A stretch of DNA of 64,000 bases from positions 1-64,000 of the forward strand of contig RSEH01000103.1 of the NCBI GenBank assembly GCA_006503475.1. Direction: 5' to 3'. The DNA is from Stentor roeselii. Taxonomy: Eukaryota > Ciliophora > Heterotrichea > Heterotrichida > Stentoridae. Positions 9,601 through 18,428 of this stretch are shown here, in pieces. The notes beneath the pieces were generated by a model, which was not told the origin of the DNA, searched no databases, and worked only from the letters and a program-made list of their open reading frames with translations. The translations under genes were made by a program, and so were the position numbers. Each line of letters begins with the position of its first letter. Position 1 is the first letter of the stretch.

Positions 9601-11646
9601 TTATTGAACTTTATAGATTAGGTCGAGTTGGGATGCTAGAAATTCAATCTCGTGTTCTTGCTTTTGAACTGGCTTTGGCTGAGCTTTTTGTAGAGGGTCT
9701 AAACCGAGGATAAAAGTATGACCTCTGCTTCCACCTTTCGATGAAGGTCTACTTCTGACAACATTTTCATTAACAGGAGGAAAAAGACTTCTCCATTTTC
9801 CAACAGCCAGAATATCTTTCGTCAATTTATTTTTCTTATTTTCCGTATACTCACAAATCTTTTTCGCAATTTTTCTACAGAAAAAGACGAAGTCTTTTTC
9901 ATCTTCTTCAGATTTTTCACTAAGTTTTTCAATTATTTTAAATAAAAATTTCTTGTCAAACAAGACTTCTTTTAAGATTTTTTCATCAGATGATTCAAAC
10001 ATGAGTGAAAGTGAAGAAAAAATGTAACCAAGGAACATTCCATTATTTTTGAATACAAAAAACCAGAGCATTAGAGAAGACCAGCAGTTTGTGGAAACTC
10101 GACAAGCGAGATCTGGCTTGAATTTTAAAATTTCTGAGAATAACTTGCCGAGTTGAATCATGTGACTGCCAACTGGACGAGTTACTAGAGAACTTGCGAG
10201 TCGAAAGGCGGATTTTTGGTTGTTTAGAGAGTAATGTAGGATATTTCCCTGGAACCTGCTTAGAAATTCTTCATTTACTGACTTGGTTAGAATTCCTTTG
10301 ATTGCTTTGAATACTTGGCAGGTCCTTAAAAACAACAAAACAATTTCCCCAGCTTTATACTGAATATCCTGAAGCACCAAATGATTACTCGAACACCAAT
10401 AATCCTTAAAAACCAACGCAAAAATCGAGGAAATCATCGCTAAACCTTCACCAGTCAGCAGAGCCAGTCGAAACTTCCCTAAAGTCAAAGCTTCTCCCGC
10501 AGGAAAATCATCAGCTTTCAATGAAAAACTATCAGAAAGTATTTCAGGAATCAGAATATGAAGAAAGTCCAAAACTGCTAAAATCTCTGACTGACAGTCA
10601 CTTGAAAGAATCACAGAAAATCTTTTAAATAATTCCACAAGAATCTTGTTTTTTATTATTTCTTTTGACTCAGAGTTCAGGTCTCGATTCGCGATAATGA
10701 AAACGAAGAAAAATGAACGAATTTCAGGATATGCGAAGTTTTTTAGGAAAGTATTCACACATGTACCAGTGAGGAAAAAGCGAAAAGCTTCTTTTTCTTT
10801 AGAGAAAACTAGTTTTAACAGACGAGTTGCTTGTAAAGCTGTGAATTCGGAGTTGTTGGAACTTAGAGCTGACATGACACATTCTGAGACCTTTTTGACA
10901 GGGTTAAACTTTTTGAATTTTTTAAAATACGAGACCAGTTGTTTCATCCCAGCAAGAACTTTCGGTCCATGTTCATGAGAAAACAAGATATAATCCAAAA
11001 GTATTTCAAAATTAACTTCCTTCGTCAAGAACTCAATCATAGAAACCCCTTGTATTAAAATAGGTTCATCTCCATAAACAACAACCGGGTCTTTAAGCCA
11101 TTCATGAATTATAAAAGTTTTATCTTCATGCAGAGTTAAAGAAATAGGCCGAGTATTAGATTTTTCCTTGTCCCTCAAATAAGGTCTGATCTGTTCTCTA
11201 AGCTTTGTAAGCATTTCCTTAATCCTGATTGGAGTGTTTCCTAAAAGAAGTTCATGAATAACAACATCAAGTCTCTGACTAAAAGAAATCCTTCTGATCC
11301 AAGTCGACGCTTTCAATGTTTTTTCAAGCATTTCAATTACCTTTGACTGCTGTTCGCTATTTTTCACATATTTGAACTCGCCCATTAAAATCTTCCCAAC
11401 ATCTACGCCGATGGCGACAAGTTCTTCCATCAGCTGGTAGAATTCGTTTTCAACCCGCTCGTCTTCAAGATCATAAACAATTCGAATCAGTCCTAAAACG
11501 ACTTCTTCAATGATTTCTTTTATTTCTTGCTTTTCTTTTTCACTCTTTATCTGCTCTTGAATGGTTGAAACGATCTCAGCGAAAATAGTTGGGTCGAGTG
11601 TTTCAGAGACTGCGTTTAATCGATGAAGTATTTCGGAGTTATCCAT
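9601..11646 (-). CDS. Orphan alpha-helical protein (HEAT/ARM-like appearance)
   Basis: 681 residues, no family recognised. The sequence is a long run of amphipathic helices with short turns, as in HEAT or armadillo solenoids, and lacks catalytic motifs, a signal peptide or membrane segments. The last 60 or so residues are polar and probably disordered. The ATG at 11646 is preceded by CCCAATAA. It is divergent from the cyclic-nucleotide-binding gene with only 20 bp between start codons. The solenoid label is an impression from helix pattern only. Confidence 0.8.
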   Translation of the reverse strand: MDNSEILHRLNAVSETLDPTIFAEIVSTIQEQIKSEKEKQEIKEIIEEVVLGLIRIVYDLEDERVENEFYQLMEELVAIGVDVGKILMGEFKYVKNSEQQSKVIEMLEKTLKASTWIRRISFSQRLDVVIHELLLGNTPIRIKEMLTKLREQIRPYLRDKEKSNTRPISLTLHEDKTFIIHEWLKDPVVVYGDEPILIQGVSMIEFLTKEVNFEILLDYILFSHEHGPKVLAGMKQLVSYFKKFKKFNPVKKVSECVMSALSSNNSEFTALQATRLLKLVFSKEKEAFRFFLTGTCVNTFLKNFAYPEIRSFFFVFIIANRDLNSESKEIIKNKILVELFKRFSVILSSDCQSEILAVLDFLHILIPEILSDSFSLKADDFPAGEALTLGKFRLALLTGEGLAMISSIFALVFKDYWCSSNHLVLQDIQYKAGEIVLLFLRTCQVFKAIKGILTKSVNEEFLSRFQGNILHYSLNNQKSAFRLASSLVTRPVGSHMIQLGKLFSEILKFKPDLACRVSTNCWSSLMLWFFVFKNNGMFLGYIFSSLSLMFESSDEKILKEVLFDKKFLFKIIEKLSEKSEEDEKDFVFFCRKIAKKICEYTENKKNKLTKDILAVGKWRSLFPPVNENVVRSRPSSKGGSRGHTFILGLDPLQKAQPKPVQKQEHEIEFLASQLDLIYKVQ

Positions 11647-11666
11647 TTATTGGGATTTCTTATAAT
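11647..11666. promoter_or_regulatory. 20-bp divergent intergenic region
   Basis: The only DNA between the start codon of the 681-residue orphan (minus, 11646) and that of the cNMP-binding gene (plus, 11667). It carries AATAA directly before the minus ATG and TATAAT directly before the plus ATG. Core promoter elements must sit here or inside the coding sequences. Confidence 0.55.
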
Positions 11667-12923
11667 ATGAGCAGTGCTAAAAAATCACCTGTCATGCCTT
11701 CGAGTCCTCGTCGGCTTTTGTATTTGGAAGACAGCAACATCGACATAAACTACCTAATCAGTCTATTATGCACATCCAGTTCCCAACGTCCTCCTTCCTC
11801 AATCAAATCTCTTCAAACCCTAACCAAAAGCATTCCTTTTTTCAAACAGCTGATAAACGACTACGACGAAAAAGCTCACATCGAATGTTGCATGAGTTTA
11901 AAATACCTCCTAATAGAAAAAAATTCCGTAATTTTCCACGAGGGCGACGAAGGTGATTTATTTTACATAATCTTAAAAGGTTCTGTGAAAGTGCTAATCG
12001 GTGAAAACTCACTAAGAGGCTTCAAAGACTCCGCAATATTAACAGCAGGTTCTTCCTTCGGCGAGTTGGCCCTAATAAAGAACAAGCCTCGTTCAGGTAC
12101 AGTCTTTACTTTAGAAGACACTCACTTCGCAGTCCTATCAAAAAAAGACTTTCTCAGAATATTAGGAACTTTTACCAACAAACAATTCGACGAACTTACA
12201 AAATTCCTCAAAAGTCTTCCTCTTTTCGCCGGGTGGAGCCTTAGCACACTTTTTCGCCTTAATTACTTGTTTGTTCTAGTAAAATTCAAAAGAGGTCAAA
12301 AAGTCTTCACAGAAGGAGACAATGCAGAATTCGTTTATATTGTAAAAAAAGGAGAATTCGAAATCAGTAAAGATATTCTTTTAAAGACACCCGTTCATGT
12401 CGTCATCGGACATCACGGACGACCTTTAAAACCAACAAAAAAAGCCCCTGCTCATTTGCAGGGAAAAATGTCGATTGTCACTGTTGGGGAAATCGTTGGT
12501 GATGATGACGTTCTTTGTCGTGAGACTTACTCGAAAACTTGCACTTGTTACTCGACTAGTGCTGAAGTCTTGCAAATTCCGGCAGGAGAGTTCAAAAGAC
12601 GCATTCGAAGTGAAGACTCTTTAAATATTTTAGCGGAAAAACAAGCTTTTCGAACTCGACATTTCAAATCTGCAAAAAGAATTTTAAAGGAAATTAAAAG
12701 TCCTGAAAGTATGGCAAAGTCGTTGAGTGAGAGAAAAGTTGAAGAAGCGTCGAAAGTACTTGGGTATTGGAATTTGTCAACTAGGGGGTCGAGACTTTTG
12801 GAACAGTCGAGTTCTTTTCGAAGTTGGAATGATTCAGGAAGTGAAAAAATTCTGACTTCGCCTGGACTGGTTGCGAAAATTAAGAACTACTGGAGAGACC
12901 CGATAAATTTTCCTTGTAGTTGA
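11667..12923 (+). CDS. Protein with two cyclic-nucleotide-binding domains
   Basis: 418 residues from the ATG at 11667. The frame is open further upstream, but that would run into the divergent gene, and TATAAT abuts this ATG as at other starts. First CNB domain at about residues 85-185: FHEGDEGDLFYIILKGSV, then the phosphate-binding cassette FGELALIKNKPRSGT with the ligand Glu and Arg in place. The second domain (about 200-320) has FTEGDNAEFVYIVKKGEFEI, but its cassette is degenerate (GDDDVLCRETYSKT). No kinase, channel or dimerisation/docking domain is present, so it is neither a complete PKG nor a typical PKA regulatory subunit. One functional cAMP/cGMP site is likely. Confidence 0.88.
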   Translation: MSSAKKSPVMPSSPRRLLYLEDSNIDINYLISLLCTSSSQRPPSSIKSLQTLTKSIPFFKQLINDYDEKAHIECCMSLKYLLIEKNSVIFHEGDEGDLFYIILKGSVKVLIGENSLRGFKDSAILTAGSSFGELALIKNKPRSGTVFTLEDTHFAVLSKKDFLRILGTFTNKQFDELTKFLKSLPLFAGWSLSTLFRLNYLFVLVKFKRGQKVFTEGDNAEFVYIVKKGEFEISKDILLKTPVHVVIGHHGRPLKPTKKAPAHLQGKMSIVTVGEIVGDDDVLCRETYSKTCTCYSTSAEVLQIPAGEFKRRIRSEDSLNILAEKQAFRTRHFKSAKRILKEIKSPESMAKSLSERKVEEASKVLGYWNLSTRGSRLLEQSSSFRSWNDSGSEKILTSPGLVAKIKNYWRDPINFPCS

Positions 12924-13069
12924 TGTAATAAAGGTCTTTTTCAACAAGATTAAAAAATCCTAATCATTTCAAAAAACAAACCATTAAAATTTTTCAACTT
13001 TTTCTTAAATTTAACAACTTTCTGATAATCTCTTGTTTTAAACTTTTTAATACAATTTAAATAATCACT

Positions 13070-13807
13070 ATGATCCCAGATCGCAAACAACAACTTTTCC
13101 AGATAACCTGCTTGCAAGAAGCCCGACGCATGGCAAAAGCAGGAAACAAATTCAGCCCTATCAAGTTGAGGTCTTTAAAAGATGCACGTTACCAGCTTAA
13201 AAGTTCAAGACCCGAGTCAGCAACAAGGCTAAATGAATCATTTTCTAAAATCGACCTTCTGAATGAAGAACTCAGAAAAAGAAGTGTCATAAGCTTAAGT
13301 CCAACTGCTTCTTCTGAACAACTTGAAATTTCTCCGAGACTTTTCGATCATAAAGAAATATTTTTCAATGAAAGCAAAGAAGGAAGTCCTGCTCCTGTCT
13401 TTAACGAGACTTTTAAACCTGACTTGCCAGAAATAAATGAAATGCTTCCGACTGAAGAAGTGCTGGAAGAGGAAAAAAGTGAAGAAAAAGGAAGAAAATC
13501 TGAAGGAAAAGAAGATTACGGAAAAAATCTTGAAAAAAACAGGAAAAAAGAAGGAAAGGATATTGACAAGGGAGAATCTGTTAACTTTGAAAAACTTTGC
13601 AAAGTAAGAGAAACTGATAAGAATTCACAGAAAACTATCCTTAAAAAAATGCCTTCTGGAAAAGGAATTGTTCAGAGAAATAAGAAGGACGTGCTGGAGT
13701 TCATGGAAGAGCGCAAGATGAAGAAAAAACTGACAAAAAGTCAAGAACGAGGACTGCTGGACAGGCTTCAAGGGTTTTCCACAAAGTTTTTAGCTACTAA
13801 TAAATGA
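13070..13807 (+). CDS. Orphan charged protein
   Basis: 245 residues, no family recognised. Ser-rich N-terminal half, then a Lys/Glu-rich probably helical segment (about residues 130-230). No signal peptide or membrane segment. Lies 146 bp downstream of the cNMP-binding gene in the same direction. Confidence 0.7.
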   Translation: MIPDRKQQLFQITCLQEARRMAKAGNKFSPIKLRSLKDARYQLKSSRPESATRLNESFSKIDLLNEELRKRSVISLSPTASSEQLEISPRLFDHKEIFFNESKEGSPAPVFNETFKPDLPEINEMLPTEEVLEEEKSEEKGRKSEGKEDYGKNLEKNRKKEGKDIDKGESVNFEKLCKVRETDKNSQKTILKKMPSGKGIVQRNKKDVLEFMEERKMKKKLTKSQERGLLDRLQGFSTKFLATNK

Positions 13808-13933
13808 GGCTGATGAGGATTTCGGCCATCGATGATCTTTTCTCAATCTTTAATTTAATGAAACTCTTCATCTACTCAATAATCACTAAAAATTGAGTGT
13901 TGACTGAATACTGATCATTTTTTTCAAAGAAAA

Positions 13934-14530
13934 ATGAACAATCCACAGAATTTTCTTATTTCCAGGACTTCTTTTCGGTCAACTGCCTCAGCTTCATCAC
14001 TCAAGTCTTCGAACATCACAGGCAAAAACTTGAAAATCAGGAGAAACAAGGCTTTAACTAAGTTAAAAATCATGAAAATCACTAGTCCTGAACCTGGAAT
14101 CACTCAAAGTTCTACTGCTGAGTCGAAAAATTTGAGCATTTCTCAAGAAAATACATCTGCCGTTGATTTCGGAAGTCTCAGTCTTCAGCTTGGAGAGGTT
14201 AAACAGGGACTTTTAGAAGTTAGGTCTTTTGGAAATGAATGTTTTGGACTTTTGAATAAAATAATTCAACAAAAAAAGGGAAAAGTTAATAAATCTAAAG
14301 AAGTGCAACAGGAAAAAAATAAGGATGGTGGAATAAGAAAGAAAAAAAGATTGATTGGTGAATTGAGGAGGACTATGAATGGGCTTTCAAGAAAAGTTGA
14401 AAATAATGAATGCTTGTTGAATGATCATGGAAAAAATTTGGAGGAAATCAGGTCGAAAATCGAATTTATGATGTTGTGTGAGAAGACACAACCTTCAACT
14501 AGAACAGAATCAAGCTGTTTAATTTATTAG
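13934..14530 (+). CDS. Orphan small basic coiled-coil protein
   Basis: 198 residues, no family recognised. Ser/Thr-rich basic N-terminus, then heptad-like helices at about residues 75-185 with many Lys and Glu. The stop is only 7 bp before the next start codon (TTAATAA then ATG). Confidence 0.7.
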   Translation: MNNPQNFLISRTSFRSTASASSLKSSNITGKNLKIRRNKALTKLKIMKITSPEPGITQSSTAESKNLSISQENTSAVDFGSLSLQLGEVKQGLLEVRSFGNECFGLLNKIIQQKKGKVNKSKEVQQEKNKDGGIRKKKRLIGELRRTMNGLSRKVENNECLLNDHGKNLEEIRSKIEFMMLCEKTQPSTRTESSCLIY

Positions 14531-14537
14531 TTAATAA

Positions 14538-15137
14538 ATGTCGAGATACAATCGCCTAATCGACTCAGACCCAATCCCAAGTGCTCCATTAACCGACGAA
14601 GATCCTCACGTCCATTCATCAGTTCCCACAATATCAGCAAATCAAGAAGTCGAGAACGACATTCAGACAAACTTAAACCGTATCAAGAAGTTTTGTGTAG
14701 TGATGATATTGACATCACCACTAATCCCAATAGTATCTTACTTCATCGACCCCTATCATTTCGTGTTCTATCAGTCCATCTTTGTATTCATGGTTCAATT
14801 TTACGTGGCTTACGCAGGATTCAGGTGCACCAAAGATGATCATTACAACCGAATTGAATATTACCGGAAAATTGTTCATTCTTTTTACTTGTATTATTTG
14901 ATTTCACTTATTTTGAACCAAATAGCAGCTATTTTCATTTCTTCTTCTCATAACTATAAAAATTGTAAAGAATTTGTTAATAATCGAGTTTGTGTTAACC
15001 GCACTGGACTCATGACTACTCAACTTGTCACTTTGCTTTTTTCACCTGGAATTGACTTCTCGGTTTGGATTTTTTATCGATATTTACTCACTGTTTTGAA
15101 TGATTGTAAGGCTGGCTTGGTTAGGAGGAGACTTTAG
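14538..15137 (+). CDS. Orphan four-pass membrane protein
   Basis: 199 residues. A polar N-terminus (about 50 residues) is followed by about four hydrophobic segments: near 52-72 (VVMILTSPLIPIVSYFI), 76-96 (FYQSIFVFMVQFYVAYAGF), 112-136 (FYLYYLISLILNQIAAIFI) and 157-185. Between the last two is a short polar loop with two cysteines that could form a disulfide. There is no signal peptide and no recognised family. The start is chosen at AATAAATG. Confidence 0.72.
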   Translation: MSRYNRLIDSDPIPSAPLTDEDPHVHSSVPTISANQEVENDIQTNLNRIKKFCVVMILTSPLIPIVSYFIDPYHFVFYQSIFVFMVQFYVAYAGFRCTKDDHYNRIEYYRKIVHSFYLYYLISLILNQIAAIFISSSHNYKNCKEFVNNRVCVNRTGLMTTQLVTLLFSPGIDFSVWIFYRYLLTVLNDCKAGLVRRRL

Positions 15138-15322
15138 AATAGTTTTATTTAATTTTTTTTGTTGATTTTTGTTTAGTTGATTGGGTTTTTGGTGAAGGTA
15201 GGCTTTGAGAATGTTTTGAGGGGTTGGAAATCATTTGGAAGGAGTATTAGTAGATATATCTTAATACGGCACATAAAGATTTGTGGTAAAGAATATAAAC
15301 CCAAATCCAAAAATTTCCATAA

Positions 15323-16540
15323 ATGGAGGAGCACGAGCTAGAGATATCATCATCAGACACAAGTTCAATCTACCGATCAAGTAAAACCTGGGACGACCTA
15401 TCCTTAAAGCCATCCCTTCTGCGTAACCTAGAAAAAATAAACTGGGTGACTCCAACCCAGATCCAAGCAGCAGGGATCGACCTGATCACACAAGGCAAAA
15501 ACATAGCAGGCCAATCAAAAAACGGTTCAGGCAAAACCGGTACATTCGTGATCGGATGTTTAAACCGAATCGACAAAGACTTCGGAGCAGTCCAAGCGAT
15601 TTGCATTTCTCATTCACGCGAGTTAAACCAACAAAACTTCGCAGTCTTCGAAAAGATCTCAGAAGACACAGGGATAAAAATCGGCATCAGTCAAAAAGGA
15701 GACCGGGCAGTGCCTCGTTGTCACATTTTATGTGGAACACATGGAACCCTTGTAAATCTTTTCCGGGTCAACCGTGAGCAACTTGCAGAAGTCAAGATGA
15801 TCATCTATGACGAGTGCGATTTTTTACTTACCCATCCAGGTACCTTGGAAAATATTTCAACTCTTAGAGCAGCAGCGCCTCGATCTCAGCAAATTTTATT
15901 TTCAGCGACTTTCACTGACCAGGTCTGGCAGTTCATTCAAAGAAATATTCCGAATCCGACATTGATCCGAATTCAGAAGACTGAAGACTTGACACTGGAT
16001 AATGTGGAACAGTACTTGTTAGAAGTTTCAGAGAATGAAAAGGCAGAAGTGATTTTAGAAATCATTAAAAGAGTTTCACTTAAGACATGTCTTATTTTTT
16101 TGAATAGGAAAATTGAGTTGGACCAACTTCATGCTTTTTTGACTAGTAAAGGATATAAGGCTCATGTTTTTGCAGCGGATAGAATTGATGAAGATGTTCG
16201 TGATCAGATTATAGAAAAAGTGAGAAGGGGGGAAGTGAAGGTGCTTCTTTGTACGAATGTTTTGAGTAGAGGGGTGGACCTTCGGCATATTAATATTGTG
16301 ATTAATGTTGATCCCCCTGTTGGAGAGAACAGGACTGTCGACCCGCATACTTATTTACACAGAGTTGGAAGAACTGGAAGGTTTGGAAGACGTGGACTTA
16401 CTGTTAATATCGTTTCTGGACCTGAAACTAGAGCTATGTATCTCCAGATTGAGAAGTACTTTGGAAAAGAGTTCTCGAGGGGGACTATTGATGAAATCGC
16501 TGATTCTCTTGAACGAGTCAATGAAGATTATGCAATTTAG
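15323..16540 (+). CDS. DEAD-box RNA helicase, Dbp5/DDX19-like
   Basis: 405 residues. Q-motif region WVTPTQIQ, motif I SKNGSGKT, motif II DECD instead of DEAD, motif III SAT, motif IV region CLIFLNRK, motif V SRGVD, motif VI HRVGRTGRFGRRG. The insertion after motif V (INVDPPVGENRTVDPHTYLHR) matches the Dbp5/DDX19 type, which drives mRNA export at the nuclear pore. DECD is more typical of Sub2/UAP56, and motif Ia is weak (SHSREL). The start is at CATAAATG. It converges on LCMT1 with 4 bp between stop codons. Confidence 0.85.
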   Translation: MEEHELEISSSDTSSIYRSSKTWDDLSLKPSLLRNLEKINWVTPTQIQAAGIDLITQGKNIAGQSKNGSGKTGTFVIGCLNRIDKDFGAVQAICISHSRELNQQNFAVFEKISEDTGIKIGISQKGDRAVPRCHILCGTHGTLVNLFRVNREQLAEVKMIIYDECDFLLTHPGTLENISTLRAAAPRSQQILFSATFTDQVWQFIQRNIPNPTLIRIQKTEDLTLDNVEQYLLEVSENEKAEVILEIIKRVSLKTCLIFLNRKIELDQLHAFLTSKGYKAHVFAADRIDEDVRDQIIEKVRRGEVKVLLCTNVLSRGVDLRHINIVINVDPPVGENRTVDPHTYLHRVGRTGRFGRRGLTVNIVSGPETRAMYLQIEKYFGKEFSRGTIDEIADSLERVNEDYAI

Positions 16541-16544
16541 TAGA

Positions 16545-17477
16545 TTAAGGAGTTAGAGATAGGAATAACTGACCCTTGCAGGATAAGACTATTATATAAT
16601 GCTTTAGCAAAAGGTCCCATTCTTCGAACTCATCCATGATTTCTAGAGATTCGATTCGATGTTTTTCGGAGATATCCACACATTTCCGATAGATATCCAA
16701 CATATGAAAAGCCTGAACACGTTCAAACCACTGTTCATATCTACTTTTTTGAGAAGGTACCAACGGATATTTATGAATTCCTCTAAGTTGAATCCCTCTC
16801 AAGCTCAAATTACTAATCATAGTTTTTCCAAACGCATCATTCGGATTAATGATATCATAAACAATTGCAGCACAATGATCAAAAAGCCCAGCAAGTCTCG
16901 CCATCAACTCATCCACCTGATTCGCCTCAATATAAGCAAATACACATTCAGACACAATAAGTGTCGGAGAAGACTTCAAAGTAAACAACCTCAATTTTTC
17001 TTCAACCATCTGCGAATCCCTAAGATCCCCATGAAGCAGTTTATAACAAAGACTCACGATTTCTTCCCCAATCACAATTTCCCCAGGAATCAATTCTTGC
17101 ATTTCAGGACTTTCTAAAAATTTTTCAGTTTTCTTTCTGCAAACATCAGGAAAATCAATCTCAATATAACTAAATTCACTTTCAGGGTACTTTGAACGCA
17201 TTAAAAAATACGTCGTGTCGAACCCTGCCCCTAAAGAAATGATTTGTTTTGACTGGTCAGGAATCATGAGGAATTCTTCAATTGTCTTCTGGATTCGATG
17301 AACTCTTGCCCAGTACCCGCGGTTTATCAAAGGAAGACGACGGGTTATTTCATTTGTGAGCTTTGAAACGAAGGGGTCTGTGAAGTACCCGATTTGCGTG
17401 GCGTAGCTGAATGATTTTTACTTTTTTGACCCGAGGGCGTCGTTTGCTGTGTTTTTTACAGCGGCTTCTCCTTGCAT
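16545..17477 (-). CDS. LCMT1: Leucine carboxyl methyltransferase 1 (PP2A methyltransferase), one 15-nt intron
   Basis: Spliced CDS 17477-17422 joined to 17406-16545, 305 residues. LCMT1 methylates the C-terminal leucine of the PP2A catalytic subunit using S-adenosylmethionine. After splicing, the N-terminal region reads NYATQIGYFTDPFVSKL then INRGYWARVH, both family hallmarks; the SAM site is LGAGFDTTYF and an EIDFP motif follows. Unspliced, the frame meets TAA inside the intron. Taking the start downstream of the intron would lose the conserved N-terminal substrate region. The ATG at 17477 sits in AATAATAAATG. Confidence 0.93.
17407..17421 (-). other. 15-nt intron in LCMT1
   Basis: Reads GTAAAAATCATTCAG on the minus strand, phase 2. 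Removing it restores the conserved family sequence across the junction and removes an in-frame TAA. A at position 10 as in all other introns found here. Confidence 0.93.
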
Positions 17478-17490
17478 TTATTATTGAGAA

Positions 17491-18396
17491 TTAAATATCT
17501 TTTGATAAAGTTAAAAATATTCGAAGTTTCCGACGGAAGATTAGCTTTTTTATACGAGTGAAAAGAATCTTGAAAGCGGTTTTTTGAGAGAATGACGGGG
17601 AAGGATAATCATTGAAAAAACTCTGCTCGAAGATCTTTTCATTTTTAGGCTTTGGGTAGAAAGGTTTCGCCTCGACATAGCCAAAAGTGTATTTTCTTTC
17701 AAGTCCTTCACTTTCAACAGAGCTGTACTCGATAACTGATGCTGCGAATAAGTCCAAATCTTCAAAAATACTTTTTTTTCTAGATAAAATCACCTGTTCT
17801 AAAACCTTTGTACCTTCATTCACAAGTTTTCTGATCTTTAGTTTATTCATCGCGTTAAAATTAAGTCTTGGAATTTTTTCAGGGTTTTGATTTTTTTGAG
17901 AAGATGAAAAATCTGAGTGATTTTTTTGAAGGTTTTGAAAAGGAAGGATTTTTTGGATTTTTCTGAAAAAAGTTGGAGATAACTGGTCTTGAGTTGAAGT
18001 TGTTAATAGATTAAGTCCGATATGATCGCATCTTGGACACTGAGCGAAAACTACTGGGCAGTCTGGCGATTTTCTTTCATTTTTTGATTTTCGTAAAAGT
18101 TGCAGGGTTTGGCTTTTTCGATTTCTCACGAATCGATCGAGGGTTAAGAGGATCTGGAAGGATTGGCTTGAAAACTTTGGCTTTTCTCTTTGGATTAGTT
18201 TTGGAGGCTTGATTTGGGATAAGAGGTCTAGCTTTCTTTGAAGGTATGGACTTATGTTTTCGACTTGGTCGTCACGGTTTAAGAATTTGGAACTGGTGGA
18301 GGTTGAACCTGATCTTGAAGATCTTTCGGAGACTAGACTGTTGAAATTCTCCAATATTCTTATGCGAGAAGCCTCAGCTTTGTACTTACTGCTCAT
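17491..18396 (-). CDS. Orphan protein
   Basis: 301 residues, no family recognised. Basic, Ser-rich, probably helical in parts, with one CPRC pair near residue 123. C-terminus is strongly basic and hydrophobic (KILFTRIKKLIFRRKLRIF). Lies between the 1333-residue gene (32 bp upstream) and LCMT1 (13 bp downstream), all on the minus strand. Confidence 0.72.
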   Translation of the reverse strand: MSSKYKAEASRIRILENFNSLVSERSSRSGSTSTSSKFLNRDDQVENISPYLQRKLDLLSQIKPPKLIQREKPKFSSQSFQILLTLDRFVRNRKSQTLQLLRKSKNERKSPDCPVVFAQCPRCDHIGLNLLTTSTQDQLSPTFFRKIQKILPFQNLQKNHSDFSSSQKNQNPEKIPRLNFNAMNKLKIRKLVNEGTKVLEQVILSRKKSIFEDLDLFAASVIEYSSVESEGLERKYTFGYVEAKPFYPKPKNEKIFEQSFFNDYPSPSFSQKTAFKILFTRIKKLIFRRKLRIFLTLSKDI

Positions 18397-18428
18397 ATTT
18401 AAAAGTTCCGTTATTTATTTAAATTCAT

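Noticed and set aside
13934-14530. Part of a fused gene with 14538-15137
   Set aside because: A clear TAG, then TTAATAA and ATG in a different frame; the two products (soluble coiled coil and membrane protein) look independent.
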